Assembly (NCBI GenBank): GCA_018136815.1
Contig: CM030943.1
Location: forward strand, 2,139,370-2,203,369
DNA from: Isochrysis galbana
Taxonomy: Eukaryota; Haptophyta; Isochrysidales; Isochrysidaceae
Length of the DNA stretch: 64,000 bases
Direction: 5' to 3'
Shown here: positions 52,412-63,722 of the stretch, piece by piece
How positions within the stretch are numbered: position 1 is the stretch's first letter
Layout: every line of letters starts with the position of its first letter
Position numbers and translations under genes: made by a program
The notes under the pieces: model-generated
The model's input: the letters and a program-made list of their open reading frames with translations, nothing else
Told to the model about the DNA's origin: nothing
Databases searched by the model: none

Positions 52412-52815
52412 AAATAGCAGAATGGGTGAGATCAAGAGTAGCAGAAGCCAACACTAACTATATAGATCTTTTGAAAAAGGAAGTGGTAGCTCCCCCCCCG
52501 GCCCCGGAAGAGCACGAGTTAGCCCCCCAGGAGGATCCGGATGCACACGACCTAGGCGAAATGCTAGTGGACAAAGAACATAACTACTATCTACGCCGGG
52601 ATGGCGACTATCACGTAGTGAAGTTAAATGTCATGGGAGAGCCTCATATCCACGAGCGGGTCAACCCGCACCGGATGGGACGGAAGGTAGGCGGCGGAAG
52701 GCACGGCCTTTTGGACATTGGCGGGTTGGACGAGCTGATCATCTCCCATGGCTGGGGGATGGATGGCGGGCAGTGGCGAGGGCGAGCGCGAGGACGGAGC
52801 GGACATGGCAGATAG
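52412..52815 (+). CDS. Unrecognised ORF following LINE ORF1
   Basis: In the +1 frame relative to ORF1 and overlapping its end (open from 52303), it reads KIAEWVRSRVAEANTNYIDL, an acidic-proline linker, then NYYLRRDGDYHVVKLNVMGE and HIHERVNPHRMGRKVGGGRH, ending in Arg/Gly-rich codons. It is not an apurinic endonuclease or reverse transcriptase. It may be the start of ORF2, a spacer-encoded peptide or the continuation of ORF1 by frameshift. Confidence 0.4.
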
Positions 52816-53411
52816 CGAGTGTGAGTGGGCGAGTGAGTGGATTTGGTTGGTGTTGTAAGATTGCTTGTTACGAGGGAGCGGGAGCGAGAGCGAGAACGAG
52901 GGAGCGAGGAGCGACTGGGGCGAGGAACGAGGGCGGGCGCGAGGCTCCCTGGGCTAGAGCCAGGATAGAGCCTGCCACCGAAGCAGGATCAGAAACGACG
53001 GGAAAGAGGGCGGACGAGAGCGCGTCGCGCTCAAAACCGGACGGGGATGCGAGCGGGGTTCGAGTGGCATGGTTAGATGTCGGCAAGATTCGGGACGAGT
53101 GCATGAAGGTCGTGTCCGGGGCGGTTTGGTCTCCACCCTGAGTAAGCAGGTGGAGCCAGCCCTGGATAGGCTGGACGATAGAGATGAAGACTTGGAGTGC
53201 GAAGCCGGAGGTGCCAACGGCGGTGACTGCTGGCGAGAGTTGGGCGGCTAGGGGCTGAGTGCGAGTGAAAGGTGGCCGCATAGGCGGCAGAGCGAGGGGC
53301 GAGTTACGAGTGACGAGTTCTACAAGTTACAAGTTACCAGTAAAACTCCGCGGCAAACAAGATCGATTGAGCACAAAGACGCAAGGTCAGAAGTCGATCG
53401 CGGATGCGACA
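52816..53411 (-). repeat. Worn retroelement sequence related to 3057-3170
   Basis: Positions 53288-53411 match 3057-3168 ('gcgaggggcgagttacgagtga', 'acgcaaggtcagaagtcgatcgcggatgcgaca'). The rest has GAGC-rich low-complexity sequence and a minus-strand frame without a clear domain. Confidence 0.5.
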
Positions 53412-53470
53412 ACTTCACAACCATCAACCCCATACGGAGAGCACCCCATGCCTCTGCTTTCCAACTTGTT

Positions 53471-53865
53471 GACACAATTCTCGTCTTCACCCCACTCTTG
53501 TGGGCCACTACTAGTACCAATCACTCAGTGCCCTGCCTTGGGCCCTCTTTCATCACTAGACTCCCTCTCCCACTCCCCCTTCACACTTCAACCAACCCAA
53601 ACAGCACGAACCCCCCCGCCCTCTGTTCAAAGCACCAAAACTTTATTCAATTCAAGACACATGTTGATACACTTCCCGTTTTCACCCCACGCTTGTGGGC
53701 CACAAGTACCTACAACTCAGTGCCCTGCCTTGGGCCCTCTTTCAACACTTCACTCCATCTCCCACTCCCTCATCCCACTACAACCAACCCAAGAAGCACA
53801 AACCCCCTCGCGCTCGGTTTCAAACACCAAAAATTTCGACTCAAGACCAGAGGGAGGACATGTGT
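53471..53865. repeat. Tandem duplication of about 196 bp
   Basis: Two copies share 'ttcaccccac', 'cttgtgggccac', 'cagtgccctgccttgggccctcttt' and 'caccaaaa'. They start near 53483 and 53678. The copies differ at roughly one base in six, so the duplication is not recent. Confidence 0.75.
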
Positions 53866-54821
53866 TGAGGCGGCGTCGCTGCCCATGCCTAGCGCAAGGG
53901 TATAGCGCCCCCACTCAAACATCTCCTTCCCCAAAGCTCCTCTTTGAGGAGTTGCTCCTCTCCCTCCCATTAGGCCCCCTTGCCTGCGAGACCAGAACAG
54001 GATCCTGGCGTGGGGGGCTGTTTGAGTGTGGAGGGAGGAGGGGTGCTCCGGCTAGCGCAGGTAGTAAGCTAGTGAAGAGCTGGGTGGCATAAGGGGGAAG
54101 GGTGCTTGCGCTCGCCGCGGCAGGGAGTCTTGTCTTGTGTGCGCGCTAGTCCCGTTCCTTTGCCGCGCCGCGACCCATAAAAATTTGTTAAAAATTAAAT
54201 TAATGTAGGTATGTGATATGTACGACGTACGACACCAAATAATGACAAAAGGGACACTACTAAAGTTTTAGTCAGGGATGCCAGTTAACTGCCCCACTAA
54301 TTGGCTCCACGACGGGCAACTAATTACCTTAACTGGTCCTCCTCATGGCAATAACTGCCACTCTCAAAACCCTGCAGTTACTTGCAATCCCTAGCCTTGC
54401 TGCCGCCGGTCTTCGGCTCCTTTCTCATTGCCCTCAGGCGCCCTATGGGCCATCCCAATTCCAATTCGTGATGAAGGCTCGTGCTCATGCCGAAATATTC
54501 ATGCCCAAAGGCCTGAAAATACAACAGGGATGCGGTGCAAGTGCAAGCCGCCCGCGATCGGAAGCCCCATACGCCGAGCCCCTAAGCCTTAAGCAGTAGA
54601 GATCGAGGGGACGAGCCGCGAGGCAGCTGGGAGTAGTGATAAGGGAAACGGGCGTGGCCACGAGGCAAATGTGTGGGGCCGCGCGCGTGTCGAGACTATT
54701 AAGAAGTTTTTATTTTACTTGAAATAAGCATCAATCGTGCATGGTGATTCGTGATTCGTGACGGAAGCCTATGAACATCCGACTTCATTTCCGAGATGTG
54801 GGGCAATGTGGGAGTTAGGCA
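53866..54821. other. No recognised gene; LTR remnant inside
   Basis: AT-rich stretch at 54175-54260. At 54410-54470 a piece of the 4060-4190 repeat. At 54472-54525 an inverted remnant of the 21575-type LTR (minus strand: TGTTGTATTTTCAGGCC, then a GAATATTTCGGCATGAGC block). Confidence 0.5.
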
Positions 54822-57781
54822 TCATACTTTTGGAGCCCCAAAGCTCGCCACTAGTGCTGCCTGCTGCTTTTGAGTAGCTAGCAGCTGGCTCATGATCTCA
54901 GACTGTTGCCTCTCTCGCTCCTCGTACATCGAGCAGCGCTTTCGCAGCTCGAACATCTGACGGGGTCCCAGGGCACAGGAACGGGTAGGCCAGTAGTAGC
55001 GTGGAACAGGGAGCGGCTAAGTGACCTTTCTTGCAGGGGGTTACGGCCGCGGCAGCAAGCCTTGAAAAAGCTCGCGCGCGCTTGACCGCAGAAGACTCGA
55101 GTCACCGCGTCCTGATCGGGCACGCATCTAGAGAGGGTACGCACGCACCTCATCAAGCGCTGACCGTGAGAGCTGATCCCATTCAGCCTTGGCCTTTTTG
55201 TGCTTCTCGAGATCTCTCAACAGCCCGGCATTGAGCTCAGCCGCCTGCGGCATCAAGGTGCAGCATGCATGGGAGCACTGAATCGGATGCGGCATCTACA
55301 CGTGCCATCTCGCATACGGGAGGCGGTGCATCGGGGCGCTTGACGCGATGTCGGCAAGTTCTCTCCTGCTGTGCCACTTTGGCAGACTCCGCCTCCGCCT
55401 TTGCAACCTGCGCCTTGGCCTCCTCCACCTCGACCCGCATGCCAGCAACTTCTACTCGCGCAGCCTCGAGCTCTATGTTTTTCTTCTCCAGGGCCGCGTA
55501 CGCCATTTCCAATTGCGTCTACAACCACAGGGCAAACGGCGTGAGACGCTTTCTGAAAAGGATGCGCCCGGCAACCCGTATCCCAAGCTGTGTGGAGCAC
55601 GGGAGGAGGCGACCGGCACCCCCCGAGGCGCTCTGCATGCGTCGGCTAGGCCACGCACACGCACCTCCAAGTGCTTCCGCTCGTCCTCATTCGCGGCCGC
55701 CTCGGACTCCGCCGCTCTGCGCTGTTCCGCCATGGCCCGCTTGACGCTCGACAGATCGGAAAGCGCCTGTTGTTTGATCTTCGCTTCCGCTGCCACCTGC
55801 TCACGCGGGACAAATGAATGGCGTGTGACGGAGCCGGTCTAGGTGGGTGTGACTATCACGCGCCCGCCATGAACACAACCTCGACGTTGACGGAGACCAC
55901 CACGGGCATTCAGGTTGCCCTCGATCACCTTTGCCTCCGCTTCAGCGGCCGCGAGCGCGATGGACGCCGCGCACTGCTCGCGCAGCTTCTCCTGTGCCGT
56001 CTCGTGCGCGCTGGCCGCAAGCCGCAACGCGTTCGTCTTCTCCGCGATCATAGTGGTGCGCAGTTCATCTTCTGCCTGCAGTGGAACACGGCCGAGCGGA
56101 CCTCAGACACTGCAGCGCGGTGGGGAGGCATCCGCTAGCGGCGAAAATTTGGAGCAGCCCAGGAGGAACTATGCCGGGACGCGAACCTTCCATCGCTCGT
56201 CCGCGGCCGCGTTCAGAGCAGAGAGTTTTTCCGCGGCTACAGCCTTGACCGCGGCATCCCGATCTGCCTGCACGGCGCGCAAGGCCTCCTCGTGCTCCTT
56301 GCGCATTGCCGCTGCTTCCTTCTCCGCCTTTGCCTGTCATGGGGAGACGGGCGACGCGTTCGATTGCATCGCGGACTGGTGCCCCTCCCATGAGAGGCGC
56401 ACATCACAAGCGCCAGCTATGCCCCGCGTGCCACCGCGGAGCCCGGCAGGGAGCCTCGCACCAGCCGAGTTTTTAGCACCTCCTCGGCGGCCACCCTCTC
56501 TTCCCCGGCAAGTTTGATCGCGAGCGCCTCCCGCTTCGCCGCTGACGCCAACTCGGCGGAGATGCGTTCTTGCATCTGCCAAAGCAGACGACGTGAGGAG
56601 CCATGAGATGTAGCAGCGCGCTGTGGCCCCAGATGCCCGCTACAGCAGGAGTTGCTCCCGAGCGACTCACATCCTTCTCAAAGCGGGCGAGCTTCTCCTC
56701 GAGCCCCTTGTTCTGCTTTTGGAGCTCAAGCTTCTCGGAAGCCAGACTGGCACTCTTTCGCCGCTCGCGCGTTAGCGTCGAGCGCATCGAGTCGCACACA
56801 CGCATCGCCTCGGCCAGCTGGGTCGACGCAAGCTCTTGTGCTGCCTGCCCAAGCAGGGTGCGAAGGGATGTGGCCGGGTGACGGGCAGAAAGTGACGGGC
56901 AGTGGGTTCAAGGGGGGCAAGGGGGGCGGGGAGGCGGGGGGTCCGATCGGAGCGCGGCGCCTCCTGCACCACCCGCGCATGAGGAGACTCATGCGACTTT
57001 CGGCACCAATTTGCGTGCTACCCCTCTCAGGTCGCACCCGCCACATTGGCGGCATGCCTTCTCTACCTTGAATGCCTACCCGCCACACCTTTTCCTCAGA
57101 AAACAGCTCGGCACGTGGCTTGCTTTTTGGTGTTGCTCCACCCCTACTGAGCTCGCGTCTTGAAGAGTCTCTGCCGGATCCTCGACGCTGCCTCCATCGC
57201 AACCGTTCGCACGCCCGGCGCTCTCACGCGCCTACCCCTCCCCCGTCCTACGCCGCGCGCCTCCTCCGCCTGGACGGTATCCGCCTCGCACGCCACCTCT
57301 TGATCAAAGCATGCGACTGCTGCGAGGCCGCTTCCCCCTTCTTTCTCCCCCCTTCCCATCCCCCTTCCCCGTTATCCTCTTTCCCCGCGCCCTTCCACCC
57401 GTACATTGCTCTCAGCTCCCCAACTTCCCCCAACGCTCTGTTCTCTACCCGTCACGTCAGCCCCCCCCCCGCGCCCCGTCCAAGTCCCCTCCCGCTTCCC
57501 GTCAAGCCAACGCTCAAAAGGGATGGGTGCGGAGGAGGGGAAAGAGGGGAGGGAAGGGGACAGAGGGGACAGAGGAGGAACGCGGGGGAACGAGGAGGAG
57601 AGGAGGGAGAAATAGGGGGAAAGAGCGGGAAGGCGGGGAATCGGAGAAAAAGATTTGCGTCAGTCGTTGCGCACACCTGCTGCCAGTGGAGTCCCATCCT
57701 ACGGAGCTCCTCAGGAGGCGAATCGAAATCAGCTGAAGGGAGGGACTCATCGAGCACGACCTCTGCCTCCGAGTCGGACAT
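54822..57781 (-). CDS. Coiled-coil protein, multi-exon, unidentified
   Basis: At least nine exons on the minus strand encode an almost continuous Glu/Lys/Ala-rich coiled coil. Exon 1 (57781-57677) starts MSDSEAEVVLDESLPSADF and includes EELRRMGLHWQQ. Then come 56844-56671 (ASEKLELQKQNKGLEEKLARF), 56575-56462 (QERISAELASAAKREALAIK), 56333-56187, 56075-55929, 55796-55665, 55518-about 55378 (ALEKKNIELEAARVEVAGM), 55244-55165 (LLRDLEKHKKAKAEW) and a last exon 54956-54822 (LRKRCSMYEERERQQSEIMS, ending ASFGAPKV). One exon between the last two is unresolved. Donors and acceptors are GT/AG, and the first six introns are all phase 0. The acidic N-terminus and long coil suggest a scaffold or tether (Golgi, cytoskeleton or centrosome), but no family could be named. 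The distance between exons 1 and 2 (830 bp) may hide another exon. Confidence 0.72.
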
Positions 57782-58178
57782 GGGAGGAAGAGGAGGAGGG
57801 GTGGGGGGCGTTGGGGGTTGGGGGAGAGGGGGAGAAAGAGATGAGGACGGGGGAGGGGGAGGGGGGGGAGGGGAGGGGGGGAAGCAGAGAGGGCACGAGG
57901 AGAGCAGAGAGAGACAACGGAGAGGAGCCTCGACAGAGGGGAGGGGAAGGGAAGATCTTCTTCTTCAGAGAGAGAGTGGGAGGCGAGGAGAGTCGAGAAG
58001 GAAGGAAGAGCGAAGAAGAGAGGGGAGCGGGAGGAAGGGAGGGAGAGGGAGGGGGAGGGGGAGGGGGAGAGGGAGGAGGAGAGGGAGAGGGAGAGGGAGG
58101 GGGAGAGGGAGAGGGAGAGGGAGAGGGAGAGGGAGGGGGAGAGGGAGCGGGAGGGGGAAGAGCGAGAGCGAGCGCGCG

Positions 58179-58228
<50 letters not shown>

Positions 58229-58609
58229 CGTGAGGGGAGGGGGAGAGAGAGAAGATACAAAGATCACGTTTAAATAAAAGGACGGCTCCTCTCGCGGCGA
58301 GAAGAAGAAGAAAAGGATTGCGACAACACCGAGAGGAGAGCCGTTACTGTTCACATGGGGTGCAGAATGCGAAAGCAGCGGGTAGAAGATTAAAAAAGAA
58401 GGAGAAGGCGTGCCACTGTGAACTCAGCGTGAACGCTCTGCGACGTCGAGGCTCACGGTACAGGTACAGGTCCGTGACATGATAGTATCTGCGTCCGTCC
58501 GGCACACATACGCATACCCTCTGCCCCCCCCCCCCCCCCCCCCGCGTCCGGGGCACATCAACACAGCTTATTAATATTAACCGCTGTCCCTGTCCGACTA
58601 GCGACTAGC
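57782..58609. other. GA/GGGAGA-rich 5' flank of the coiled-coil gene
   Basis: Low-complexity purine tract (57780-58230) with hexamer-like GGGAGA repeats, then (GA)n, then ordinary DNA with a C-run at 58526-58543. No gene. Confidence 0.5.
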
Positions 58610-58617
58610 TAAACCCT

Positions 58618-58800
58618 AGATGCTAGATGGGAAATAAGGTGTTGGCGGTTGGCGGGGCCTGCAAATACAAATACAGCCAAATACAAATACATATGTGTTT
58701 GGCCTTTGGCCAAATACATTTCAAATACATTCGAGGCCTGCAACCCAAACCCAGGACGCGATTCAAATACAGCAGCCACAAATACATATATTAAAAAATC
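58618..58800 (-). repeat. AAATAC-rich end of a second hAT-like family
   Basis: Contains TAGATGGGAAATA, then many AAATACA units ('ggccaaatacatttcaaatacat'). Related blocks lie at 60903-61005 and 44343-44395, in the inverse order there (ending TATTTCCCATCTA or TATTTCCTATCTA). The hAT transposase remnant next to it makes this its likely terminal region. No target duplication could be fixed. Confidence 0.5.
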
Positions 58801-58925
58801 TTCTTACTTCTTAAAAATCTCCCCTACGCGTGCGGCATGCGGAAGACAACTGACGGGGGCGCTTGGAGCTAAGGCTAAGGGCGCGCTGGGCGCGCGAACC
58901 ACACACACACACAACAAGCCCTCAC

Positions 58926-59135
58926 TCACAATTCATTCCCGCCAGCAAGAAGTGCTCCAAACTCAAAAGTTGCATTCGATTGCCTTGTCTTCATGTCGTC
59001 GTGCAGCCGCCCGGCTTTCGAGAAGGCGCGCTCCACGCCACCACGCCAGCTGACGAGGCCGGGCAGCGGACAGCTTCCTGTTCCTGCCTGCCCATGGCGA
59101 CAGCCTCTCGCGCCAAGGGACCGCTTCAACCCAGC
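58926..59135 (-). pseudogene. hAT transposase C-terminal remnant, second family
   Basis: The minus-strand frame contains SWRGGVERAFSKAGRLHDDM, then KTRQSNATFEFGALL. This fits the hAT dimerisation signature (S...ER.FS.AG...D......N). Its sequence is clearly different from the remnant at 28722-29205. Only this segment is left. Confidence 0.75.
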
Positions 59136-59200
59136 GAAGGCGGCTTGCCTTCATTTGGTCTCCTTTCACTCAGGGTTTCTTCCCCTCTCCGTGGAGACTC

Positions 59201-59552
59201 TCACCCTACCATGAGCCCCCCCGCGAGCACCCCGAAGGAGAGGCCCAGGAGCACCACGTACGCGACGAGAACAGCTTTGCCTTGGCTCGGCATGAGGGCG
59301 CGCCCCGAGAGGGCCTGGTAGACGCCCACGCCGAACACCGCGTAGCCCGTCTCCTTGTGCGCGGCCCGCCACACGGCGCGGCGCGTGGTGCGGGCGGCGG
59401 GCGGGCCGCGCACGAGCGCGTTGAGCGGCTGCAGCAGGGCGAGGGCGAAGGCGACGGTCCCGAGCGTGTGATGGGGGTGCGAGAAGTGGCGCCCTCGGGG
59501 CACCCACGCGACGGCGAGCGCGACGCCGGCGGCGGCCACCGCAAGGCTGCTT
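59201..59552 (-). pseudogene. Cytochrome b561-type membrane domain, C-terminal part only
   Basis: The minus-strand frame reads HFSHPHHTLGTVAFALALLQ, PLNALVRGPP, RRAVWRAAHKETGYAVFGVG and ends KAVLVAYVVLLGLSFGVLAG. This matches the last helices of cytochrome b561/DOMON-type ferric reductase-like proteins: a histidine haem-ligand helix, then the LQPLNA.LR...R..W...HK..GY motif. A possible acceptor (CTCTCTCAG) at about 59553 precedes the exon. The upstream helices are missing: an LTR fragment and hAT/CT repeats follow immediately. It is either the last exon of a gene with a large repeat-filled intron or a truncated copy. Confidence 0.7.
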
Positions 59553-59599
59553 CCCTGAGAGAGCGGGGGGGGGGGGGAGGGCGTTGTTGGGGTTTCCTC

Positions 59600-59730
59600 C
59601 CTTTTTTGGTGGGAGAATCCGAATCAACTCGCCTGGAGCGACCACGACGAACCTAGAAGACGGTAGATAACGAAGAAGTCTCGTACTCGTACTCAGGCCG
59701 AAACATTCTTGCCAAAGAGCCTGGATACAA
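59600..59730 (-). repeat. LTR fragment of the 21575 family
   Basis: On the minus strand: TTGTTGTATCCAGGCTC, 'agaatgtttcggcctgag', 'cttcttcgttatctaccgtcttct', 'ttcgtcgtggtcgc' and 'gattcggattctccc', in the same order as 21575-21700. Confidence 0.7.
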
Positions 59731-59825
59731 CAAACACACTCAAACCCACACGGACGTACCCTCGGTCTGCATAGAGCTCGATTCCTTGGACGTGAAATCC
59801 ACCTGGAAGCTTTGCGGATATTTGC

Positions 59826-60447
<622 letters not shown>

Positions 60448-61049
60448 GCTATAGGGTCTCGTGTGTCAGCATCAGCGAGCGGCAGCTGTCCGGCTATGAG
60501 CACTCCCTCCAAGAGCTTCCGGACTACGTCCCTCCGCCTCCGTCCGCGCAGCCACGTAGTAGCTCAGTAGCTCCGCAGTGAAGCCAAGATGGCGGTATGT
60601 TCAGTAACTACGTTATCCTCCCCTAGAGACGGTTGTGGGTCATCCCACCTCACCCCGGCAAACATCGCCGGAATGTCTCCATTGGCGTGTCTAGGTCTAG
60701 GTGTGAATCTTTTTTAAAAATTGCTTGGTAACGAGCTCTTCCGCCCTTACGATATTTTCCGCTAGAGACGAGGCCAGTGAGAATGTACGTCTTTTATCGA
60801 CTACCTTACGATTGAGTTCAGCAATGACTTCCGGCCGGGCTGCTCCGGGAACCTCCGCCATCTGGGCCTTCCTAGCATCCGCTACCGCGTCTATTTCCGC
60901 TTGGCCAAATACATTTCAAATACATGCGAGGCCAACCCCGGACGCGCTTCAAATATAGCCTTGGCCTCTGGCCGAATACGGTAAATACACGTATTTCCTA
61001 TCTAGGCGGACTTGGCGCGGACGCAGCAATCAGCTATTTTTGGACTGGT
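60448..61049. other. No recognised gene; AAATAC repeat at 60903-61005
   Basis: Between the two CT blocks. Contains a short possible coding stretch (60830-60900, SAMTSGRAAPGTSAIWAFLASAT) without known homology and the AAATAC-type repeat ending TATTTCCTATCTAGG. Confidence 0.4.
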
Positions 61050-61440
<391 letters not shown>

Positions 61441-61658
61441 AGGAAGTCTCTCTCAGCCAGGTGGTCTATCTGCTTCCTACGTTTTCTATTTCTTCTCCCT
61501 CCTTTCTTCACCTACCTCGATGGCCCTCCCTTCCATCTCACCCTCTCTCCCCCACCCACTCTCCTCTCGCCTCGCATTCTCCCGCCTCATCTCCTCCTCA
61601 GGCCCCGCTCTCCCCCGCTCTCTCTCCCCCTCCCCGGGCTGCGCTGCCGCTGCCGTCA

Positions 61659-62543
61659 ATGGCTTCAGCTCTTCTCTCACTCCCTCGCTTCCCCCCTCTC
61701 CCTCACGGCCGCCCTCTCTCTTCGTTCCCCCTCTCTGAGAGAGACCACTGGAGACTCTTCTACCACCGCCGCCAAGCCACAGCCTTTGAATGGTACGTCC
61801 CCTCTTCTCTCGCTCTCGCGGCTCTGGCTCCTCGGCTTCCTCCGGCCTCGCGTCTACTTCACGTCGGCTGCGGCACCTCGCGACTCGGTCGCCTGCTCGC
61901 CTCGCGAGGACACGCAGTAGTCAACCTCGACTTTGAGCCGAGCGTCCTCCAAGCAGCTAGGCAGATGTACTTGGCGGCCGGAGGAAAGCTAGGCCGAGCG
62001 CAGGGAGAGTGCGAGTTTGCATGCCACGATATGAGACAACTGCCGCGGGAGTGGGAGCACGAGTTCGACGCAGTAGTCGACAAGGGCGCGCTGTGTGCCG
62101 CTGCCTTTGGGGGCGAGCGCTCGGCGGCCGCCGCGCTGCACGAGTGCGCGCGCGTGGTGCGACCGGGCGGCGCGCTCTTCTTCATCACCGAGGACCCTCC
62201 CGAGCTGCGCGCCGAGATGCTCCTCGATCATCTAGGTAGCGGCTGGTCCTTCCCTGCAAGTGTGCAGCTCGACCACCACAGCTCCGATGACAGCGCTTCC
62301 AACGAGGCCGGCGAGAGCGAGTCGTGGCGAGTCACGCCATCCTCGGCGAGCGGCGAGGCTCGGGTAGGCGCAAAGCGGCAAGAGCGCGACTGCATCGAAC
62401 GTCCTTCCGATGAAAATCTGAGAAGATCTGACCATGCGAAGGGTTCCAGAAACATGCCTAGCGCGAGTGAGAGGGGCGATGATGAACAGCATGATCGCGT
62501 GTACTACCTGTATGCCGTCAACAAGCAAGAACCCGCAAGGTGA
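61659..62543 (+). CDS. Class I SAM-dependent methyltransferase, EEF1AKMT4/METTL13-like
   Basis: A single-exon frame of 294 codons from the ATG at 61659. The start MASALLSLPRFPPLPHG is followed by ERDHWRLFYHRRQATAFEWY, the family's W-x-x-x-Y...FEWY entry motif. SAM-binding motif I is LLHVGCGTSRLGRLLASRGH. The acidic strand end is VVNLDFEP, motif II/III includes FDAVVDKGALCAA, and RPGGALFFITEDPPELR is the later strand-turn. This is the order of small lysine or N-terminal methyltransferases acting on elongation factor 1A; the actual substrate here is inferred. The C-terminal 95 residues are polar and low-complexity, ending VYYLYAVNKQEPAR, which looks like the final beta strand. Earlier in-frame codons upstream lie in the CT tract and are not used. 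Confidence 0.85.
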   Translation: MASALLSLPRFPPLPHGRPLSSFPLSERDHWRLFYHRRQATAFEWYVPSSLALAALAPRLPPASRLLHVGCGTSRLGRLLASRGHAVVNLDFEPSVLQAARQMYLAAGGKLGRAQGECEFACHDMRQLPREWEHEFDAVVDKGALCAAAFGGERSAAAALHECARVVRPGGALFFITEDPPELRAEMLLDHLGSGWSFPASVQLDHHSSDDSASNEAGESESWRVTPSSASGEARVGAKRQERDCIERPSDENLRRSDHAKGSRNMPSASERGDDEQHDRVYYLYAVNKQEPAR

Positions 62544-63016
62544 ACAATCTTAAATGCTCGATGTCGTGCTTCTTGCCGAGAACTTGCGTTTCGTGCATGC
62601 CATTCACTGGTCGGGCTGTGGAGCATACTGCACGTCCTAACCTAACGTCGTAACCTCACGTGCACATAGTGCAGCGAGGGCGTGGTGACCGCGGAATCGT
62701 AGACCATCGGGCACCTGCGCCTCGCTCCTTGGGTTCTTGCTTGCACACACTCACATGAGCAGGCAAAGCCTAAGGTGTGGGCCTGAAGAGCCCTAGGCCT
62801 TGGGCCAAGCAAAGCCCTGAGACAACAGCTCTGGCGTCCTCAGCAGTGGGGTCAACTATACGGGTAACAAAATGGAGGGGGCGAATGGTGAATCTAGGCG
62901 CCCATCGGGCAGTATGAGAGCCAAACACAAACCAAGCTAGCTAACAAGTGTGAGTAAGGAGCACGCACGTCCAACTTTCAATCTTCTCCATCCGTTCTTG
63001 CCTTTTGTCTTCTCAC
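62544..63016. other. 3' flank, no recognised gene
   Basis: Ordinary sequence; nothing recognised. Confidence 0.4.
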
Positions 63017-63600
63017 AGAAAAAACTATCGTTATAGTTTCAGCGATGGAGCGCGCGGCGCCGACCGCTCCCCGCCCTCCCAGCCCCCCGCCGTCACGACG
63101 CCCCACAGGGGCCGACCGAAGCCGCCGGAGCCGAAGCGCTCGCAGGCCGCTGCCCCACTTGACCAAGACGTCGACATGGCCACGTCGCCCTCTCCTCCCT
63201 TGCAGCCACAGAGACAGGGAACAGGCAAAGTCCTGTTCCATGCAGAACAGCAGCAGACCCAGAGCCAAGCTCTGCCGCCCAACTCCTATGCCATGTCACC
63301 CCCTCAAGGACTCCCCATGGGGTGTGGCAGCTCTGCTGCCACCCCCATGGAGGCAACTCCTACCATTAGTGCACCCCTCGGGCCTCGGGGGCGGGCACTT
63401 CACACAACAATCTCTCATGGGGATGGGGGCCTTTAGCCTTTACGGCCTCCAACAATGCAAAATCCAACAACCAAATGTCCTACGCGCAAGCGGCTGGCCC
63501 AAAAAGCAAACAACCAATGGGGACACAATAATCCCCACCTCCTCCCACCCATCACCCTCCTCAACCCTCGCGCAAACGCGCGGATCCTCAGTCGGATCTA
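63017..63600 (+). repeat. LINE 5' end with truncated ORF1
   Basis: Starts AAAACTATCGTTATAGTTT, then ATGGAGCGCGCGGCGCCG at 63045. It follows ORF1 through the KPPEPKRSQ block and the CCATGGGG hairpin (63315-63350) to the segment matching about 51370. The reading frame shifts early (one-base differences near 63070), so it is dead. Confidence 0.7.
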
Positions 63601-63607
63601 GGCTCAG

Positions 63608-63722
63608 GTAGAAATATGCAGTTTTTACTACCCAAATATGCAGAGAAAATATAAAATATGCAGAATATATGCAGTTCGTCACCCAAATATGCAAAAAATA
63701 TGCAAAACATATCTTATATGCG
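63608..63722. repeat. AAATATGCA-rich block
   Basis: At least eight copies of ATATGCA in 110 bp, in an otherwise GC-rich window. It abuts the LINE remnant. Confidence 0.6.

Larger units (their letters stand above)
50845..52815 (+). mobile_element. LINE 5' part with intact ORF1
   Basis: Begins with the stem AAACTAT-TGTT-ATAGTTT shared by several copies. It contains complete ORF1 and a following frame, then ends without endonuclease or reverse transcriptase. It is the longest copy of the family in the window. The unusual 3' truncation (LINEs normally lose the 5' end) suggests later deletion or rearrangement. Confidence 0.7.
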
